This document shows, piece by piece, positions 52,526 through 62,233 of a DNA stretch of 64,000 nt. Both the position numbers and the translations under genes were made by a program. Numbering within the stretch: position 1 is the first letter of the stretch; the number at the start of each line of letters is the position of its first letter. Origin of the DNA: Streptomyces omiyaensis (lineage in GTDB: Bacteria; Actinomycetota; Actinomycetes; Streptomycetales; Streptomycetaceae); NCBI RefSeq assembly GCF_014650895.1, contig NZ_BMVV01000008.1, positions 124,001 to 188,000 on the forward strand. The letters are read 5' to 3'. The notes under the pieces are model-generated. The model worked only from the letters and a program-made list of their open reading frames with translations, had not been told where the DNA came from and did no database searches.

Positions 52526-54292
52526 GTGGCAGCCCACGACGACGACATCAACCGCGGCATCCGGCCGGGGCGGGGGTCTGAAGACCCTGCCGGCCAGGTT
52601 GCCTATCTCGAGCAGGAAATCGCCGTCCTGCGCCGCAAGCTCGCCGACTCTCCGCGACACACGAGGATTCTCGAAGAGCGGATCGTCGAGCTGCAGACGA
52701 ACCTGGCCGGCGTGTCCGCGCAGAACGAAAGGCTGGCGAACACGCTCCGTGAGGCACGCGACCAGATCGTGGCCCTCAAGGAGGAGGTCGACCGGCTCGC
52801 GCAGCCGCCGGCCGGCTTCGGTGTCTTCCTGCAGGCCAATGAGGACGGCACATGCGACATCTTCACCGGGGGCCGCAAGCTCCGGGTGAACGTGAGCCCC
52901 AGCGTCGAGCTCGAAGAGCTCCGGCGCGGCCAGGAAGTCATGCTCAACGAGGCGCTCAACGTGGTCGAGGCCATGGAGTTCGAGCGCGCCGGGGACATCG
53001 TCACCCTCAAGGAGATCCTCGAGGACGGCGAGCGCGCCCTGGTGGTCGGGCACACCGACGAGGAGCGGGTGGTGAGGCTCGCCGAGCCTCTGCTGGACGT
53101 CACCATCCGCCCCGGCGACGCCCTGCTCTTCGACTCCCGGTCCGGCTACGTGTACGAGGTCGTGCCCAAGAGCGAGGTCGAGGAGCTCGTCCTCGAAGAG
53201 GTCCCGGACGTCGACTACGAGAAGATCGGCGGTCTGGGCAACCAGATCGAGCTGATCCGCGACGCGGTCGAGCTCCCGTACCTCTACCCCGACCTGTTCA
53301 AGGAGCACGAACTGCGGCCGCCCAAGGGCATCCTGCTCTACGGGCCGCCGGGCTGCGGCAAGACGCTCATCGCCAAGGCCGTCGCCAACTCCCTGGCCAA
53401 GAAGGTCGCCGAGGTCACCGGCCAGCCCGCGGGGAAGTCCTACTTCCTCAACATCAAGGGCCCCGAGCTCCTCAACAAGTACGTCGGCGAGACCGAGCGG
53501 CACATCCGCCTGGTCTTCCAGCGGGCCCGTGAGAAGGCGAGCGAGGGCACCCCCGTCATCGTCTTCTTCGACGAGATGGAGTCGCTCTTCCGCACCCGCG
53601 GATCGGGCGTCAGCTCGGACGTGGAGAACACCATCGTCCCCCAGCTGCTCGCCGAGATCGACGGCGTCGAAGGCCTGGAGAACGTGATCGTGATCGGCGC
53701 CTCGAACCGCGAGGACATGATCGACCCCGCGATCCTGCGCCCCGGCCGGCTCGACGTGAAGATCAAGATCGAGCGCCCGGACGCCGAGGCGGCGAAGGAC
53801 ATCTTCGCGAAGTACCTCACCGCCAACCTCCCGCTCCACCCGGACGACGTCTCCGAGCACAGCGGCTCCAAGGCCGCCGCCGCCCACGGAATGATCCAGT
53901 CCGTCGTCGAGCAGATGTACGCCGAATCCGAGGAGAACCGCTTCCTCGAAGTCACGTACGCCAACGGCGACAAGGAAGTCCTCTACTTCAAGGACTTCAA
54001 CTCCGGCGCGATGATCCAGAACATCGTCGACCGGGCCAAGAAGATGGCCATCAAGGCATTCCTCGACCACAACCAGAAGGGCATCCGCATCTCCCATCTC
54101 CTCCAGGCCTGCGTGGACGAGTTCAAGGAGAACGAGGACCTGCCCAACACCACCAACCCCGACGACTGGGCCCGCATCTCCGGAAAGAAGGGCGAACGGA
54201 TCGTCTTCATCCGCACCCTCGTCACCGGAAAGCAGGGCGCGGACACCGGGCGCTCCATCGACACGGTGGCCAACACCGGTCAGTACCTGTAG
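52526..54292 (+). CDS. arc: Proteasome-associated AAA ATPase ARC/Mpa
   Basis: 588-aa hexameric unfoldase that recognises Pup-tagged proteins and feeds them to the 20S core. In order: Pup-binding coiled coil (about 21-93), tandem OB domains (about 95-220), AAA domain with Walker A GPPGCGKT (273-280) and Walker B VIVFFDE (344-350), and C-terminal helices. It ends in GQYL, the penultimate-Tyr motif that docks into the proteasome alpha ring. The GTG at 52526 is chosen for the GAGGTGAGG tract ahead of it. First gene of the Pup-proteasome locus. Confidence 0.97.
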   Translation: MAAHDDDINRGIRPGRGSEDPAGQVAYLEQEIAVLRRKLADSPRHTRILEERIVELQTNLAGVSAQNERLANTLREARDQIVALKEEVDRLAQPPAGFGVFLQANEDGTCDIFTGGRKLRVNVSPSVELEELRRGQEVMLNEALNVVEAMEFERAGDIVTLKEILEDGERALVVGHTDEERVVRLAEPLLDVTIRPGDALLFDSRSGYVYEVVPKSEVEELVLEEVPDVDYEKIGGLGNQIELIRDAVELPYLYPDLFKEHELRPPKGILLYGPPGCGKTLIAKAVANSLAKKVAEVTGQPAGKSYFLNIKGPELLNKYVGETERHIRLVFQRAREKASEGTPVIVFFDEMESLFRTRGSGVSSDVENTIVPQLLAEIDGVEGLENVIVIGASNREDMIDPAILRPGRLDVKIKIERPDAEAAKDIFAKYLTANLPLHPDDVSEHSGSKAAAAHGMIQSVVEQMYAESEENRFLEVTYANGDKEVLYFKDFNSGAMIQNIVDRAKKMAIKAFLDHNQKGIRISHLLQACVDEFKENEDLPNTTNPDDWARISGKKGERIVFIRTLVTGKQGADTGRSIDTVANTGQYL

Positions 54293-54302
54293 GGACGCAC
54301 AC

Positions 54303-54339
54303 CGGCTGCGGATGTCCGGGATCCGGGCATCCGCAGCCG
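54303..54339 (+). terminator. Hairpin between arc and dop
   Basis: 12-bp perfect stem CGGCTGCGGATG with complement, 10 nt after the arc stop. A TAGGCT -10-like element at 54417-54422 suggests that dop has its own promoter. Confidence 0.65.
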
Positions 54340-54473
54340 TCGCATTCCGCAAGGAAATCCTTCCGGCCACGCCGGGAAATACCGCAAGTGATCTCCCCAC
54401 CAGCGCGGAGCCGCTCTAGGCTCTTCGGTACCGCCGAGTCGCGCACTGAGCGCCGCCGGGCAAGGAGGGCCGC

Positions 54474-55985
54474 ATGACCGTACGGCGAGTAATGGGCATC
54501 GAGACGGAGTACGGGATCTCCGTCCCCGGACACCCGAACGCCAATGCCATGCTCACCTCGTCCCAGATCGTCAACGCCTACGCCGCGGCGATGCACCGGG
54601 CGCGCCGCGCCCGCTGGGACTTCGAGGAGGAGAACCCGCTGCGGGACGCCCGCGGCTTCGACCTCGCCCGCGAGGCCGCCGACTCCAGCCAGCTCACCGA
54701 CGAGGACATCGGCCTGGCCAACGTGATCCTCACCAACGGCGCCCGGCTCTACGTGGACCACGCCCACCCCGAGTACAGCGCCCCCGAGGTCACCAACCCC
54801 CGCGACGCCGTCCTCTGGGACAAGGCCGGCGAGCGGATCATGGCCGAGGCCGCCGAGCGGGCCGCCCAGCTCCCCGGCGCCCAGCCCATCCACCTCTACA
54901 AGAACAACACCGACAACAAGGGCGCCTCCTACGGCACGCACGAGAACTACCTGATGAAGCGGGAGACCCCCTTCTCGGACATCGTGCGCCACCTGACCCC
55001 CTTCTTCGTCTCCCGCCAGGTCGTCACCGGCGCGGGCCGGGTCGGCATCGGGCAGGACGGGCGCGAGGACGGCTTCCAGATCAGCCAGCGCGCCGACTAC
55101 TTCGAGGTCGAGGTCGGCCTGGAGACCACCCTCAAGCGGCCCATCATCAACACCCGCGACGAGCCGCACGCCGACGCCGAGAAGTACCGCCGGCTGCACG
55201 TGATCATCGGGGACGCCAACCTCTCCGAGATCTCCACCTACCTGAAGCTGGGCACCACGGCCCTCGTCCTGTCGATGATCGAGGACGGCTTCATCACCGT
55301 CGACCTCGCCGTCGACCAGCCCGTCCGCACCCTCCACCACGTCTCCCACGACCCCTCGCTCCAGTACCTCGTCACGCTGCGCAGCGGCCGGACACTGACC
55401 GCGGTCCAGCTCCAGATGGAGTACTTCGAGCTGGCCAGGAAGTACGTGGACGAGCGGTACGGGGCGGACGCCGACGAGCAGACCAAGGACGTCCTGGCCC
55501 GCTGGGAGGACACGCTGGGCCGGCTGGAGAACGACCCGATGAGCCTCGCCGGCGAGCTGGACTGGGTCGCCAAGCGGGAGCTCATGGAGGGCTACCGGCG
55601 CCGCGACGGCCTGGACTGGGACGCGGCCCGGCTGCACCTGGTGGACCTCCAGTACGCGGACGTGCGGCCCGAGAAGGGCCTGTACAACCGCCTGGTGGCC
55701 CGCGGGCGCATGAAGCGGCTCCTGGACGAGGCCGAGGTGGAGCGGGCCGAGACGGCGCCCCCGGAGGACACCCGGGCCTATTTCCGGGGCCGCTGCCTGG
55801 AGCAGTACGCCGACGACGTCGCCGCGGCCTCCTGGGACTCGGTGATCTTCGACCTGCCGGGCCGCGACTCGCTCCAGCGCGTCCCGACCCTGGAGCCGCT
55901 GCGGGGCACCAAGGCGCACGTGGCGGCCCTCCTGGACCGCTGCCGCACGGCGGAGGAACTCGTCAGGGTCCTCTCCGGCAGCTGA
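54474..55985 (+). CDS. dop: Pup deamidase/depupylase Dop
   Basis: 503-aa carboxylate-amine-ligase-like enzyme. [10 protein letters not shown] (metal/ATP-binding Glu10), the catalytic Asp95 in [33 protein letters not shown] and [20 protein letters not shown] are intact. The insert between about residues 40 and 80, longer than in PafA, is the Dop loop. Dop removes Pup from substrates and converts Pup-Gln to Pup-Glu. In this strain Pup is encoded with Glu, so depupylation should be its main role. Confidence 0.96.
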   Translation: MTVRRVMGIETEYGISVPGHPNANAMLTSSQIVNAYAAAMHRARRARWDFEEENPLRDARGFDLAREAADSSQLTDEDIGLANVILTNGARLYVDHAHPEYSAPEVTNPRDAVLWDKAGERIMAEAAERAAQLPGAQPIHLYKNNTDNKGASYGTHENYLMKRETPFSDIVRHLTPFFVSRQVVTGAGRVGIGQDGREDGFQISQRADYFEVEVGLETTLKRPIINTRDEPHADAEKYRRLHVIIGDANLSEISTYLKLGTTALVLSMIEDGFITVDLAVDQPVRTLHHVSHDPSLQYLVTLRSGRTLTAVQLQMEYFELARKYVDERYGADADEQTKDVLARWEDTLGRLENDPMSLAGELDWVAKRELMEGYRRRDGLDWDAARLHLVDLQYADVRPEKGLYNRLVARGRMKRLLDEAEVERAETAPPEDTRAYFRGRCLEQYADDVAAASWDSVIFDLPGRDSLQRVPTLEPLRGTKAHVAALLDRCRTAEELVRVLSGS

Positions 55986-56086
55986 TTCGAGACCTGAACG
56001 GGGGCTGAAATACCCGGCCCCTGGGAATCATGGAAACAGTGCCCGGACGTTGCGGAAATGCGGGGGCCGATGTCAGCCCCGGCTTG

Positions 56087-56092
56087 TAGGGT
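56087..56092 (+). promoter_or_regulatory. -10-like element upstream of pup
   Basis: TAGGGT about 60 nt before the pup ATG, in the 167-bp gap after dop. No convincing -35 was found. Confidence 0.3.
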
Positions 56093-56152
56093 CTGATCTT
56101 GCAGGACCCGGTAGCACCTGTCTGAGCGATCCGATTCGAGCGGGGTGAGGAA

Positions 56153-56365
56153 ATGGCGACCAAGGACACCGGCGGCGGACAGCAGAAGGCGACGCGTTCC
56201 ACGGAAGAGGTCGAGGAGACCACCACGGAGGCGAGCTCCGACCTCAAGGAACGCCAGGAGAAGCTGAGCGACGACGTGGACTCCGTCCTCGACGAAATCG
56301 ACGACGTCCTCGAGGAGAACGCCGAGGACTTCGTGCGGTCCTTCGTGCAGAAGGGCGGCGAGTAG
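56153..56365 (+). CDS. pup: Prokaryotic ubiquitin-like protein Pup
   Basis: 70-aa intrinsically disordered modifier. The N-terminal MATKDTGGGQQKATRSTEE is the unfolding initiation region. The C-terminal half (about 31-65; DLKERQEKLSDDVDSVLDEI) is the helix that binds the ARC coiled coil. It ends VQKGGE: the last codon is GAG, not CAG. Mycobacterial Pup ends in GGQ and must be deamidated by Dop before PafA can ligate it; a GGE terminus is ready for ligation. It is followed by a terminator, separating it from prcBA. Confidence 0.97.
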   Translation: MATKDTGGGQQKATRSTEEVEETTTEASSDLKERQEKLSDDVDSVLDEIDDVLEENAEDFVRSFVQKGGE

Positions 56366-56385
56366 CCGCTTCCCACCTGTCGATC

Positions 56386-56428
56386 CCGTCCCCGGAGCCC
56401 CGCGGAGAAGCTGTGGGCCCGGGGACGG
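56386..56428 (+). terminator. Hairpin between pup and prcB
   Basis: 10-bp stem CCGTCCCCGG with complement, extended by flanking CCTGTC (56376-56381) and GACAGG (56431-56436). It would let pup be made in excess over the proteasome subunits. Confidence 0.65.
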
Positions 56429-56530
56429 ATGACAGGCCCTCGCACGGGTATGGTCCGTACACAGCAATCAAGATCGGCCCGCGCGAAGCCATAGGGGGCG
56501 GGCCCTTCTCACCCACCCGGAAGGAATCGC

Positions 56531-57370
56531 GTGGAAGCCAACCCTCGTAGCATCGGGCGTCTGCCGGCGGCCTTCCTGACGCCGGGCTCCTCCTCGTTCA
56601 TGGACTTCCTCGCCGACCACTCGCCGCAGGTGCTCCCGGGGAACCGGAAGCTGCCGGACGGGATCGTCGAGGCTCCGCACGGCACCACCATCGTGGCCGC
56701 CACCTTCCCCGGGGGCGTCGTCCTCGCGGGTGACCGGCGGGCCACCATGGGCAACATGATCGCGCAGCGGGACATCGAGAAGGTCTTCCCGGCGGACGAG
56801 TACTCCGCGGTCGGCATCGCCGGCACCGCCGGTCTCGCCGTCGAGATGGTGAAGCTCTTCCAGCTGGAGCTGGAGCACTTCGAGAAGGTGGAGGGCGCCA
56901 CGCTCTCCCTGGAGGGCAAGGCGAACCGTCTCTCCACCATGATCCGGAGCAACCTGGGCATGGCCATGCAGGGACTCGCCGTCGTCCCGCTCTTCGCGGG
57001 CTGGGACGAGGGCCGGGAGAAGGGCCGGATCTTCTCGTACGACGTGACCGGCGGCCGCTCCGAGGAGCACGGGTACGCCGCCACCGGCTCGGGTTCGATC
57101 TTCGCCCGCGGCTCCATGAAGAAGCTGTACCGCGAGGACCTCACCGAGCAGCAGGCGACCACCCTGGTCGTGCAGGCGCTGTACGACGCGGCGGACGACG
57201 ACTCGGCGACCGGTGGCCCGGACCTGGCCCGCCGGATCTTCCCGATCGTCACCGTCATCACCGACGAGGGCTTCCGCAGGCTCTCCGAGGCGGAGTCCTC
57301 CGAGCTGGCCCGTTCGATCACCGAGCGGCGTCTGGAACAGCCGGACGGACCGCGCGCCGCCCTGCTCTGA
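56531..57370 (+). CDS. prcB: 20S proteasome beta subunit
   Basis: 279-aa precursor of the catalytic subunit. A 51-residue propeptide (ending in APHG) is cleaved to expose Thr52 in the sequence GTTIVAATF, the N-terminal nucleophile. The downstream catalytic residues lie in GDRRATMG (Asp, Arg) and the Lys region [11 protein letters not shown] start behind a GGAAGG ribosome site. 46 nt before prcA, forming the prcBA operon. Family length is normal. Confidence 0.96.
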   Translation: MEANPRSIGRLPAAFLTPGSSSFMDFLADHSPQVLPGNRKLPDGIVEAPHGTTIVAATFPGGVVLAGDRRATMGNMIAQRDIEKVFPADEYSAVGIAGTAGLAVEMVKLFQLELEHFEKVEGATLSLEGKANRLSTMIRSNLGMAMQGLAVVPLFAGWDEGREKGRIFSYDVTGGRSEEHGYAATGSGSIFARGSMKKLYREDLTEQQATTLVVQALYDAADDDSATGGPDLARRIFPIVTVITDEGFRRLSEAESSELARSITERRLEQPDGPRAALL

Positions 57371-57416
57371 TCCGTACGTCGCCCCCTCACAGCCCAGAAG
57401 AAAGGGACGAGCGCCG

Positions 57417-58178
57417 GTGTCCACGCCGTTCTACGTCTCACCCCAGCAGGCCATGGCCGACCGCGCGGAGTACGCCCGCAAGGGCATCGCCCGCGGCCGC
57501 AGCCTCGTGGTCCTCCAGTACGCCGACGGCATCGTCTTCGTCGGAGAGAACCCGTCCCGCGCCCTGCACAAGTTCAGCGAGATCTACGACCGGATCGGCT
57601 TCGCCGCCGCCGGCAAGTACAACGAGTACGAGAACCTGCGCATCGGCGGCGTCCGCTACGCCGACCTGCGCGGCTACACCTACGACCGGGACGACGTCAC
57701 CGCGCGCGGCCTGGCCAACGTCTACGCGCAGACGCTGGGCACCATCTTCTCCAGCGCCGGCGAGAAGCCGTACGAGGTGGAGCTGGTCGTGGCCGAGGTC
57801 GGCACCGAGCCGACCGGCGACCAGATCTACCGGCTCCCGCACGACGGCTCCATCGTCGACGAGCACGGCTCGGTCGCCGTGGGCGGCAACGCGGAGCAGA
57901 TCAGCTCCTTCCTGGACCAGCGGCACCGGGACGGGATGTCGCTCGCGGAGGCGCTGAAGCTGGCGGTGCAGGCGCTCTCCCGGGACACCAACGGCACGGA
58001 GCGGGAGATCCCCGCCGAGCGGCTGGAGGTGGCCGTCCTGGACCGGACGCGCCCGCAGCAGCGCAAGTTCAAGCGGATCGTGGGCCGGCAGCTGGCGCGG
58101 CTGCTCGGCGCCGACGACGCCGCGGTGACGAAGACCGACGACCCGTCGGACGAGGCCGAGGAGGCGGGCGGGGAGTAG
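57417..58178 (+). CDS. prcA: 20S proteasome alpha subunit
   Basis: 253-aa alpha-ring subunit. The N-terminus [26 protein letters not shown] is the gate and H0 helix; the fold blocks [27 protein letters not shown] and [14 protein letters not shown] follow. The acidic C-terminal tail ([14 protein letters not shown]) is typical of streptomycetes. GTG start. With PrcB it forms the 20S core; the alpha ring docks the ARC C-terminus. Confidence 0.96.
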   Translation: MSTPFYVSPQQAMADRAEYARKGIARGRSLVVLQYADGIVFVGENPSRALHKFSEIYDRIGFAAAGKYNEYENLRIGGVRYADLRGYTYDRDDVTARGLANVYAQTLGTIFSSAGEKPYEVELVVAEVGTEPTGDQIYRLPHDGSIVDEHGSVAVGGNAEQISSFLDQRHRDGMSLAEALKLAVQALSRDTNGTEREIPAERLEVAVLDRTRPQQRKFKRIVGRQLARLLGADDAAVTKTDDPSDEAEEAGGE

Positions 58179-58203
58179 TCCCGGCCCGAGAGGCCCCAGG
58201 AGT

Positions 58204-58238
58204 ACGGCCCCGGTCCGCCCCGCGCGGGCCGGGGCCGT
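58204..58238. terminator. Bidirectional terminator after prcA
   Basis: 10-bp perfect stem ACGGCCCCGG with complement plus a GC-rich inner part, between prcA and the convergent lacI-type gene. Confidence 0.72.
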
Positions 58239-58241
58239 TCG

Positions 58242-59267
58242 TCACGCCTCCGCGGCGGGGGCGGGGCCCGAGGAGCCGCGGACCGTCAGCCGCACCGGGA
58301 GGTCGACGGGCTCCGGCCGCTCACCCGCCAGGACGGCGAGGAGGGCCGTCATGCCCCGCCGGCCGAACTCCTCGGCGGGCAGCCGGACCGTGGTGAGCTC
58401 CGGTTCGACGGCGGTCGCGAGGGAGAGGTCGTCGAAGCCGGTGACGGAGAGGTCCTCGGGGACCCGCAGTCCGAGCCGCCGCGCCGCCTTGCAGACGCCC
58501 GCGGCGAGGAGGTCGTCGTCGCAGACCACCGCCGTGGGCAGGGGCCCGGGCGCGGAGAGGGCCCGGCCCGCCACCTCCCGGGCGTCCGCGACGTTCAGCG
58601 GCGACCGCACGGTGCGCACCTGCGCGCCCCGCAGCGCGTGGGCGAGGGCCGCGGCCCGGACGTCGAAGGTCCAGGAGGGCGCCGCCGACGCCAGGTGCAG
58701 GAAGCGGCGGTGCCCGAGGCCGAGCAGATGGGCGGTGACCAGGCGCATGCCCTCGGCGACGTCGAGGTTGACGTGGGCGGCGGCGCCGGGGCCCGCGGGG
58801 TCGCTGTCGAGCATCACGAGCGGCAGGTCGCTGCCGCGGAAGGCCTCCAGGGCGTCCGTCGCCATCGAGGAGGCCAGCACGCCGTCGAGGGCCGCCTGCG
58901 CCGACGCGAAGGGGTCGCGGGCGGGTCCGAGGCCGTCGGGGGCGGGGTAGAGCACGACGCCGAAGCCGTGGTCGGCCGCGACCGCCGCCGCGCCGGTGTA
59001 CACGTGGGCGAAGAACTCGTTGGTGAGGGCGGGCACGACGAGCAGGGCGGTCCGGGTGCTGCCGAGGCGCAGGCTGCGCGCGGCGAGGTTGGGCCGGTAG
59101 CCGAGCTCGCGGGCGGCGGCCCGGACCGTGTCGGCCGTGCGTTCCGACACACGCCCGCGCCACTTGTCGCCGAGGACGAGGGACACGGTCGCCTGCGACA
59201 CCCCGGCGGTGCGGGCCACGTCCCGGCTGGTGGGGCGGGCGCCTGCGGTGGGCTCGGGGGTGTGCAC
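58242..59267 (-). CDS. LacI family transcriptional regulator
   Basis: 341-aa LacI/GalR-type repressor. The N-terminal HTH and hinge (residues about 10-65) contain TSRDVARTAGVSQATVSLVL and ELGYRPNLAARSLR. The periplasmic-binding-protein-like effector domain ends SVTGFDDLSLATAVEPELTTVRLP. The GTG at 59267 is chosen for GGAGG at 4 nt; an ATG at 59348 without a ribosome site is the alternative. Divergent from an MFS transporter; the two form a module inserted between prcA and pafA. Its effector, probably a sugar, is unknown. Confidence 0.9.
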   Translation of the reverse strand: MHTPEPTAGARPTSRDVARTAGVSQATVSLVLGDKWRGRVSERTADTVRAAARELGYRPNLAARSLRLGSTRTALLVVPALTNEFFAHVYTGAAAVAADHGFGVVLYPAPDGLGPARDPFASAQAALDGVLASSMATDALEAFRGSDLPLVMLDSDPAGPGAAAHVNLDVAEGMRLVTAHLLGLGHRRFLHLASAAPSWTFDVRAAALAHALRGAQVRTVRSPLNVADAREVAGRALSAPGPLPTAVVCDDDLLAAGVCKAARRLGLRVPEDLSVTGFDDLSLATAVEPELTTVRLPAEEFGRRGMTALLAVLAGERPEPVDLPVRLTVRGSSGPAPAAEA

Positions 59268-59350
59268 GGGGCCTCCGCGGGGGCGTTTGCGGTCTGCTGC
59301 TGGCTCGGTCGCGGGGACGCGCGGGGTGGACCCGCGTCCCGCCGACATGG

Positions 59351-59377
59351 TACGTATGAACACGGAAGTTATACGTA
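59351..59377. promoter_or_regulatory. LacI-type operator candidate
   Basis: TACGTAT-(13 nt)-ATACGTA, perfect 7-nt arms in the lacI-MFS divergent region, 35 nt before the MFS start. Confidence 0.5.
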
Positions 59378-59412
59378 AAACCTCGGCGTGAGCCGACGGA
59401 GGGGAGACCTGC

Positions 59413-60684
59413 ATGGCCACCGAGGCCACGGCACACGGCGGCTACCGAGACCTCCTGCGGGCGCCGCACGCGCTCCGCCTGCTGACCGGCACCCTCGTCG
59501 GCCGCCTGCCCAACGGCACCGGCCCCATCGCCATGACCCTCTTCGTCCGGGACCAGGGCGGCGGCTACACCCTCGCGGGCGGCCTCGTCGCCGCCTACGG
59601 CCTCGCCAACGCCGTCGGACAGCCGCTCCTCGGCCGGGCCGTCGACCTCAAGGGCCAGCCGCGCGTCCAGCTGCCCGCCGCCGTCCTCTCCGCCCTCGGC
59701 ATGGCCCTCTTCGCCCTCGTCGGCATCGGGAACCTCCCCCTCGCCTACGCCGCCGTGGTCGTCGCCGGCTTCTTCACCCCGCCCCTGGAGGGCGGCCTGC
59801 GGGCCCTCTGGCCGAGCGTCCTGGGCCGCGAGGACCGCGTCCACCGCGCCTACGCCCTCGACGCGGTCGCCCAGGAGGTCATGTTCACCGTCGGCCCGCT
59901 CCTGGTGACCCTCCTCGTGGCCCTGTGGTCGCCCGCCGCCGCCCTCCTGGTCATCAACCTCATCGGCGTGCTCGGCGCCCTCTCCGTGGTGCTCTCCGCC
60001 CCCTCCCGGGCCTGGCGCTCCGCGCCCCGCGAGGCCCACTGGCTCGGCGCCCTGCGCTCCCCGGGGCTGCTCGCCCTGCTCGGCTCGTTCTTCTTCGTCG
60101 GCCTCGCGCTCGGCTCCATCACGGTGGCCGCCGTCGCCTACTCCGACGACCGCGGCACGCCGACCGTCTACGGCTGGCTGATGGCCGCCCTCGGCCTCGG
60201 CGCCCTCCTCGGCGGCGTGCTCTACGGCGCCCGGCAGTGGGCCGGCGCCCCCGAGCGGAGGCTGCGCGTCCTGGTGGCCCTGCTCGCGCTCTGCTACCTG
60301 CCGCTGACGCTCCTGCCCGGCCCGGTCGCCATGGCCGGCCTCTCGGCCCTCGCGGGCGTCTTCCTCGCCCCCTCGCTGGCCTGCGCCTTCATCGTGGTGG
60401 ACCGGCACGCCCCGGCCGGCACGGTCACCGAGGCCTTCTCCTGGCTGGTCACCACCTTCGGCGTCGGCGCCGCCCTCGGTTCGGCCGCCGCCGGCCCCGC
60501 CGTCGAACTGGCCGGGACCGTGGCGGGGTTCGCCGTCGCGGGCGCGGGCGGCTTCGTGGCCCTCCTGGTGCTGCTCGCCACCGGCCGGGTCCTCGACGCG
60601 CCCGACGCGCCCGGACGCCGCACGCGACACGCCGCGGGCGGGGGCGCCGCGACCCCCGTACACACCGAAAAGAACGCCCTCTGA
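59413..60684 (+). CDS. MFS transporter
   Basis: 423-aa major facilitator with about 12 membrane segments. The loop 2-3 region reads LLGRAVDLKGQPRVQ, close to the family A-like motif. The N-terminal helix starts at LLTGTLVGRLPNGTGPIAMTLFV. ATG start behind GGAGGGGAG. No substrate-specific motif was recognised; an exporter or sugar-type permease are both possible. Regulated presumably by the divergent LacI protein. Confidence 0.88.
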   Translation: MATEATAHGGYRDLLRAPHALRLLTGTLVGRLPNGTGPIAMTLFVRDQGGGYTLAGGLVAAYGLANAVGQPLLGRAVDLKGQPRVQLPAAVLSALGMALFALVGIGNLPLAYAAVVVAGFFTPPLEGGLRALWPSVLGREDRVHRAYALDAVAQEVMFTVGPLLVTLLVALWSPAAALLVINLIGVLGALSVVLSAPSRAWRSAPREAHWLGALRSPGLLALLGSFFFVGLALGSITVAAVAYSDDRGTPTVYGWLMAALGLGALLGGVLYGARQWAGAPERRLRVLVALLALCYLPLTLLPGPVAMAGLSALAGVFLAPSLACAFIVVDRHAPAGTVTEAFSWLVTTFGVGAALGSAAAGPAVELAGTVAGFAVAGAGGFVALLVLLATGRVLDAPDAPGRRTRHAAGGGAATPVHTEKNAL

Positions 60685-60741
60685 TCGGAAAATGATCGGA
60701 ACGGGAACGCCCAACCCGGTTTCAGCACAGGCCGTCAGGCG

Positions 60742-60747
60742 TAATGT
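60742..60747 (+). promoter_or_regulatory. Leaderless -10 element of pafA
   Basis: TAATGT followed by 6 nt and the ATG at 60754; no ribosome site. Confidence 0.5.
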
Positions 60748-60753
60748 TCAGAC

Positions 60754-62115
60754 ATGGACCGCCGCATTTTCGGGCTGGAGAACGAGTACGGCGTCACGTG
60801 CACGTTCAGGGGACAGCGCCGACTGTCTCCTGACGAAGTGGCGCGGTACCTCTTCCGCCGAGTCGTGTCATGGGGCCGCAGCAGCAATGTCTTCCTGCGG
60901 AACGGCGCCCGTCTGTACCTCGACGTGGGTTCGCATCCGGAATATGCCACACCGGAATGCGACGACCTGATCGAACTGGTCACCCACGACAAGGCCGGCG
61001 AGCGCATTCTCGAAGGTCTTCTCGTGGACGCCGAACGCCGCCTGCACGAGGAGGGAATCGCGGGCGACGTCTATCTCTTCAAGAACAACACCGACTCCGC
61101 CGGAAACTCCTACGGCTGCCACGAGAACTATCTCGTCGCCCGCCACGGAGAGTTCTCCCGTCTCGCGGACATCCTCATCCCGTTCCTGGTCACGCGTCAG
61201 CTGATCTGCGGCGCGGGCAAGGTCCTCCAGACCCCGCGCGGCGCCGTCTACTGCGTCTCCCAGCGCGCCGAGCACATCTGGGAGGGCGTCAGCTCCGCCA
61301 CCACCCGCTCCCGGCCCATCATCAACACCCGGGACGAGCCGCACGCCGACGCGGAGCGCTACCGGCGCCTCCACGTCATCGTCGGCGACTCCAACATGTC
61401 GGAGACGACCATGCTGCTCAAGGTCGGCGCCACCGACCTGGTGCTCCGCATGATCGAGGCCGGCACCGTGATGCGCGACCTGACCCTGGAGAACCCGATC
61501 CGGGCCATCCGCGAGGTCAGCCACGACATCACCGGCCAGCGCAAGGTGCGCCTGGCCAGCGGTCGCGAGGCCTCCGCCCTGGAGGTGCAGCGCGAGTACT
61601 TCGAGAAGGCGTCCGACTTCGTCGACCGGCGGGGCATCCGCACCGGCACGGTCGCCCAGGTCCTCGAACTGTGGGGCCGCACGCTCGACGCGATCGAGCA
61701 GGAGGAGCTGGACCGCATCCAGACGGAGATCGACTGGGTGATGAAGTACAAGCTCATCGAGCGCTACCGCGCCAAGCACAACATGACCATGTCGAACCCG
61801 CGGGTCGCCCAGATAGACCTCGCGTACCACGACATCCACCGCCGCCGCGGGCTCTACTACCTGCTCCAGAAGAACGGACAGGCGGCGCGGATCTGCAACG
61901 ACGTGAAGATCTTCGAGGGCAAGTCCGTGCCCCCGCAGACCACCCGGGCCCGGCTCCGCGGCGACTTCATCCGCCGCGCCCAGGAGCAGCGCCGGGACTT
62001 CACCGTCGACTGGGTCCACCTGAAGCTCAACGACCAGGCGCAGCGGACGGTCCTGTGCAAGGACCCGTTCCGTTCGGTCGACGACCGGGTGGAGAAGCTG
62101 ATCGCCGGAATGTAG
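60754..62115 (+). CDS. pafA: Pup-protein ligase PafA
   Basis: 453-aa enzyme that activates the C-terminal Glu of Pup with ATP and links it to substrate lysines. [10 protein letters not shown] (Glu9), catalytic Asp57 in [34 protein letters not shown] and [21 protein letters not shown] are intact. It is shorter than Dop and lacks the Dop loop. No ribosome site; TAATGT 6 nt before the ATG suggests a leaderless message. It is separated from prcA by the lacI-MFS module. Confidence 0.96.
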   Translation: MDRRIFGLENEYGVTCTFRGQRRLSPDEVARYLFRRVVSWGRSSNVFLRNGARLYLDVGSHPEYATPECDDLIELVTHDKAGERILEGLLVDAERRLHEEGIAGDVYLFKNNTDSAGNSYGCHENYLVARHGEFSRLADILIPFLVTRQLICGAGKVLQTPRGAVYCVSQRAEHIWEGVSSATTRSRPIINTRDEPHADAERYRRLHVIVGDSNMSETTMLLKVGATDLVLRMIEAGTVMRDLTLENPIRAIREVSHDITGQRKVRLASGREASALEVQREYFEKASDFVDRRGIRTGTVAQVLELWGRTLDAIEQEELDRIQTEIDWVMKYKLIERYRAKHNMTMSNPRVAQIDLAYHDIHRRRGLYYLLQKNGQAARICNDVKIFEGKSVPPQTTRARLRGDFIRRAQEQRRDFTVDWVHLKLNDQAQRTVLCKDPFRSVDDRVEKLIAGM

Positions 62116-62136
62116 GACGAGCGGAAGAGCGGGTCG

Positions 62137-62165
62137 GGGCCCCGCGCGCGGGACGCGCGGGGCCC
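62137..62165 (+). terminator. Terminator of pafA
   Basis: 12-bp perfect stem GGGCCCCGCGCG with complement and a 5-nt loop, 21 nt after the stop codon. Confidence 0.75.
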
Positions 62166-62233
62166 TGGACGTCACGGTCGGGTCCCCTAGAGTGTCGGGA
62201 CCACTACTGTGCCGTCTGAGATCTGAGGAACAC

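Noticed and set aside
58242..60684. Recent horizontal insertion of lacI-MFS
   Set aside because: No flanking repeats, integrase or codon-usage shift were seen, and I recall a similar order in other streptomycetes.
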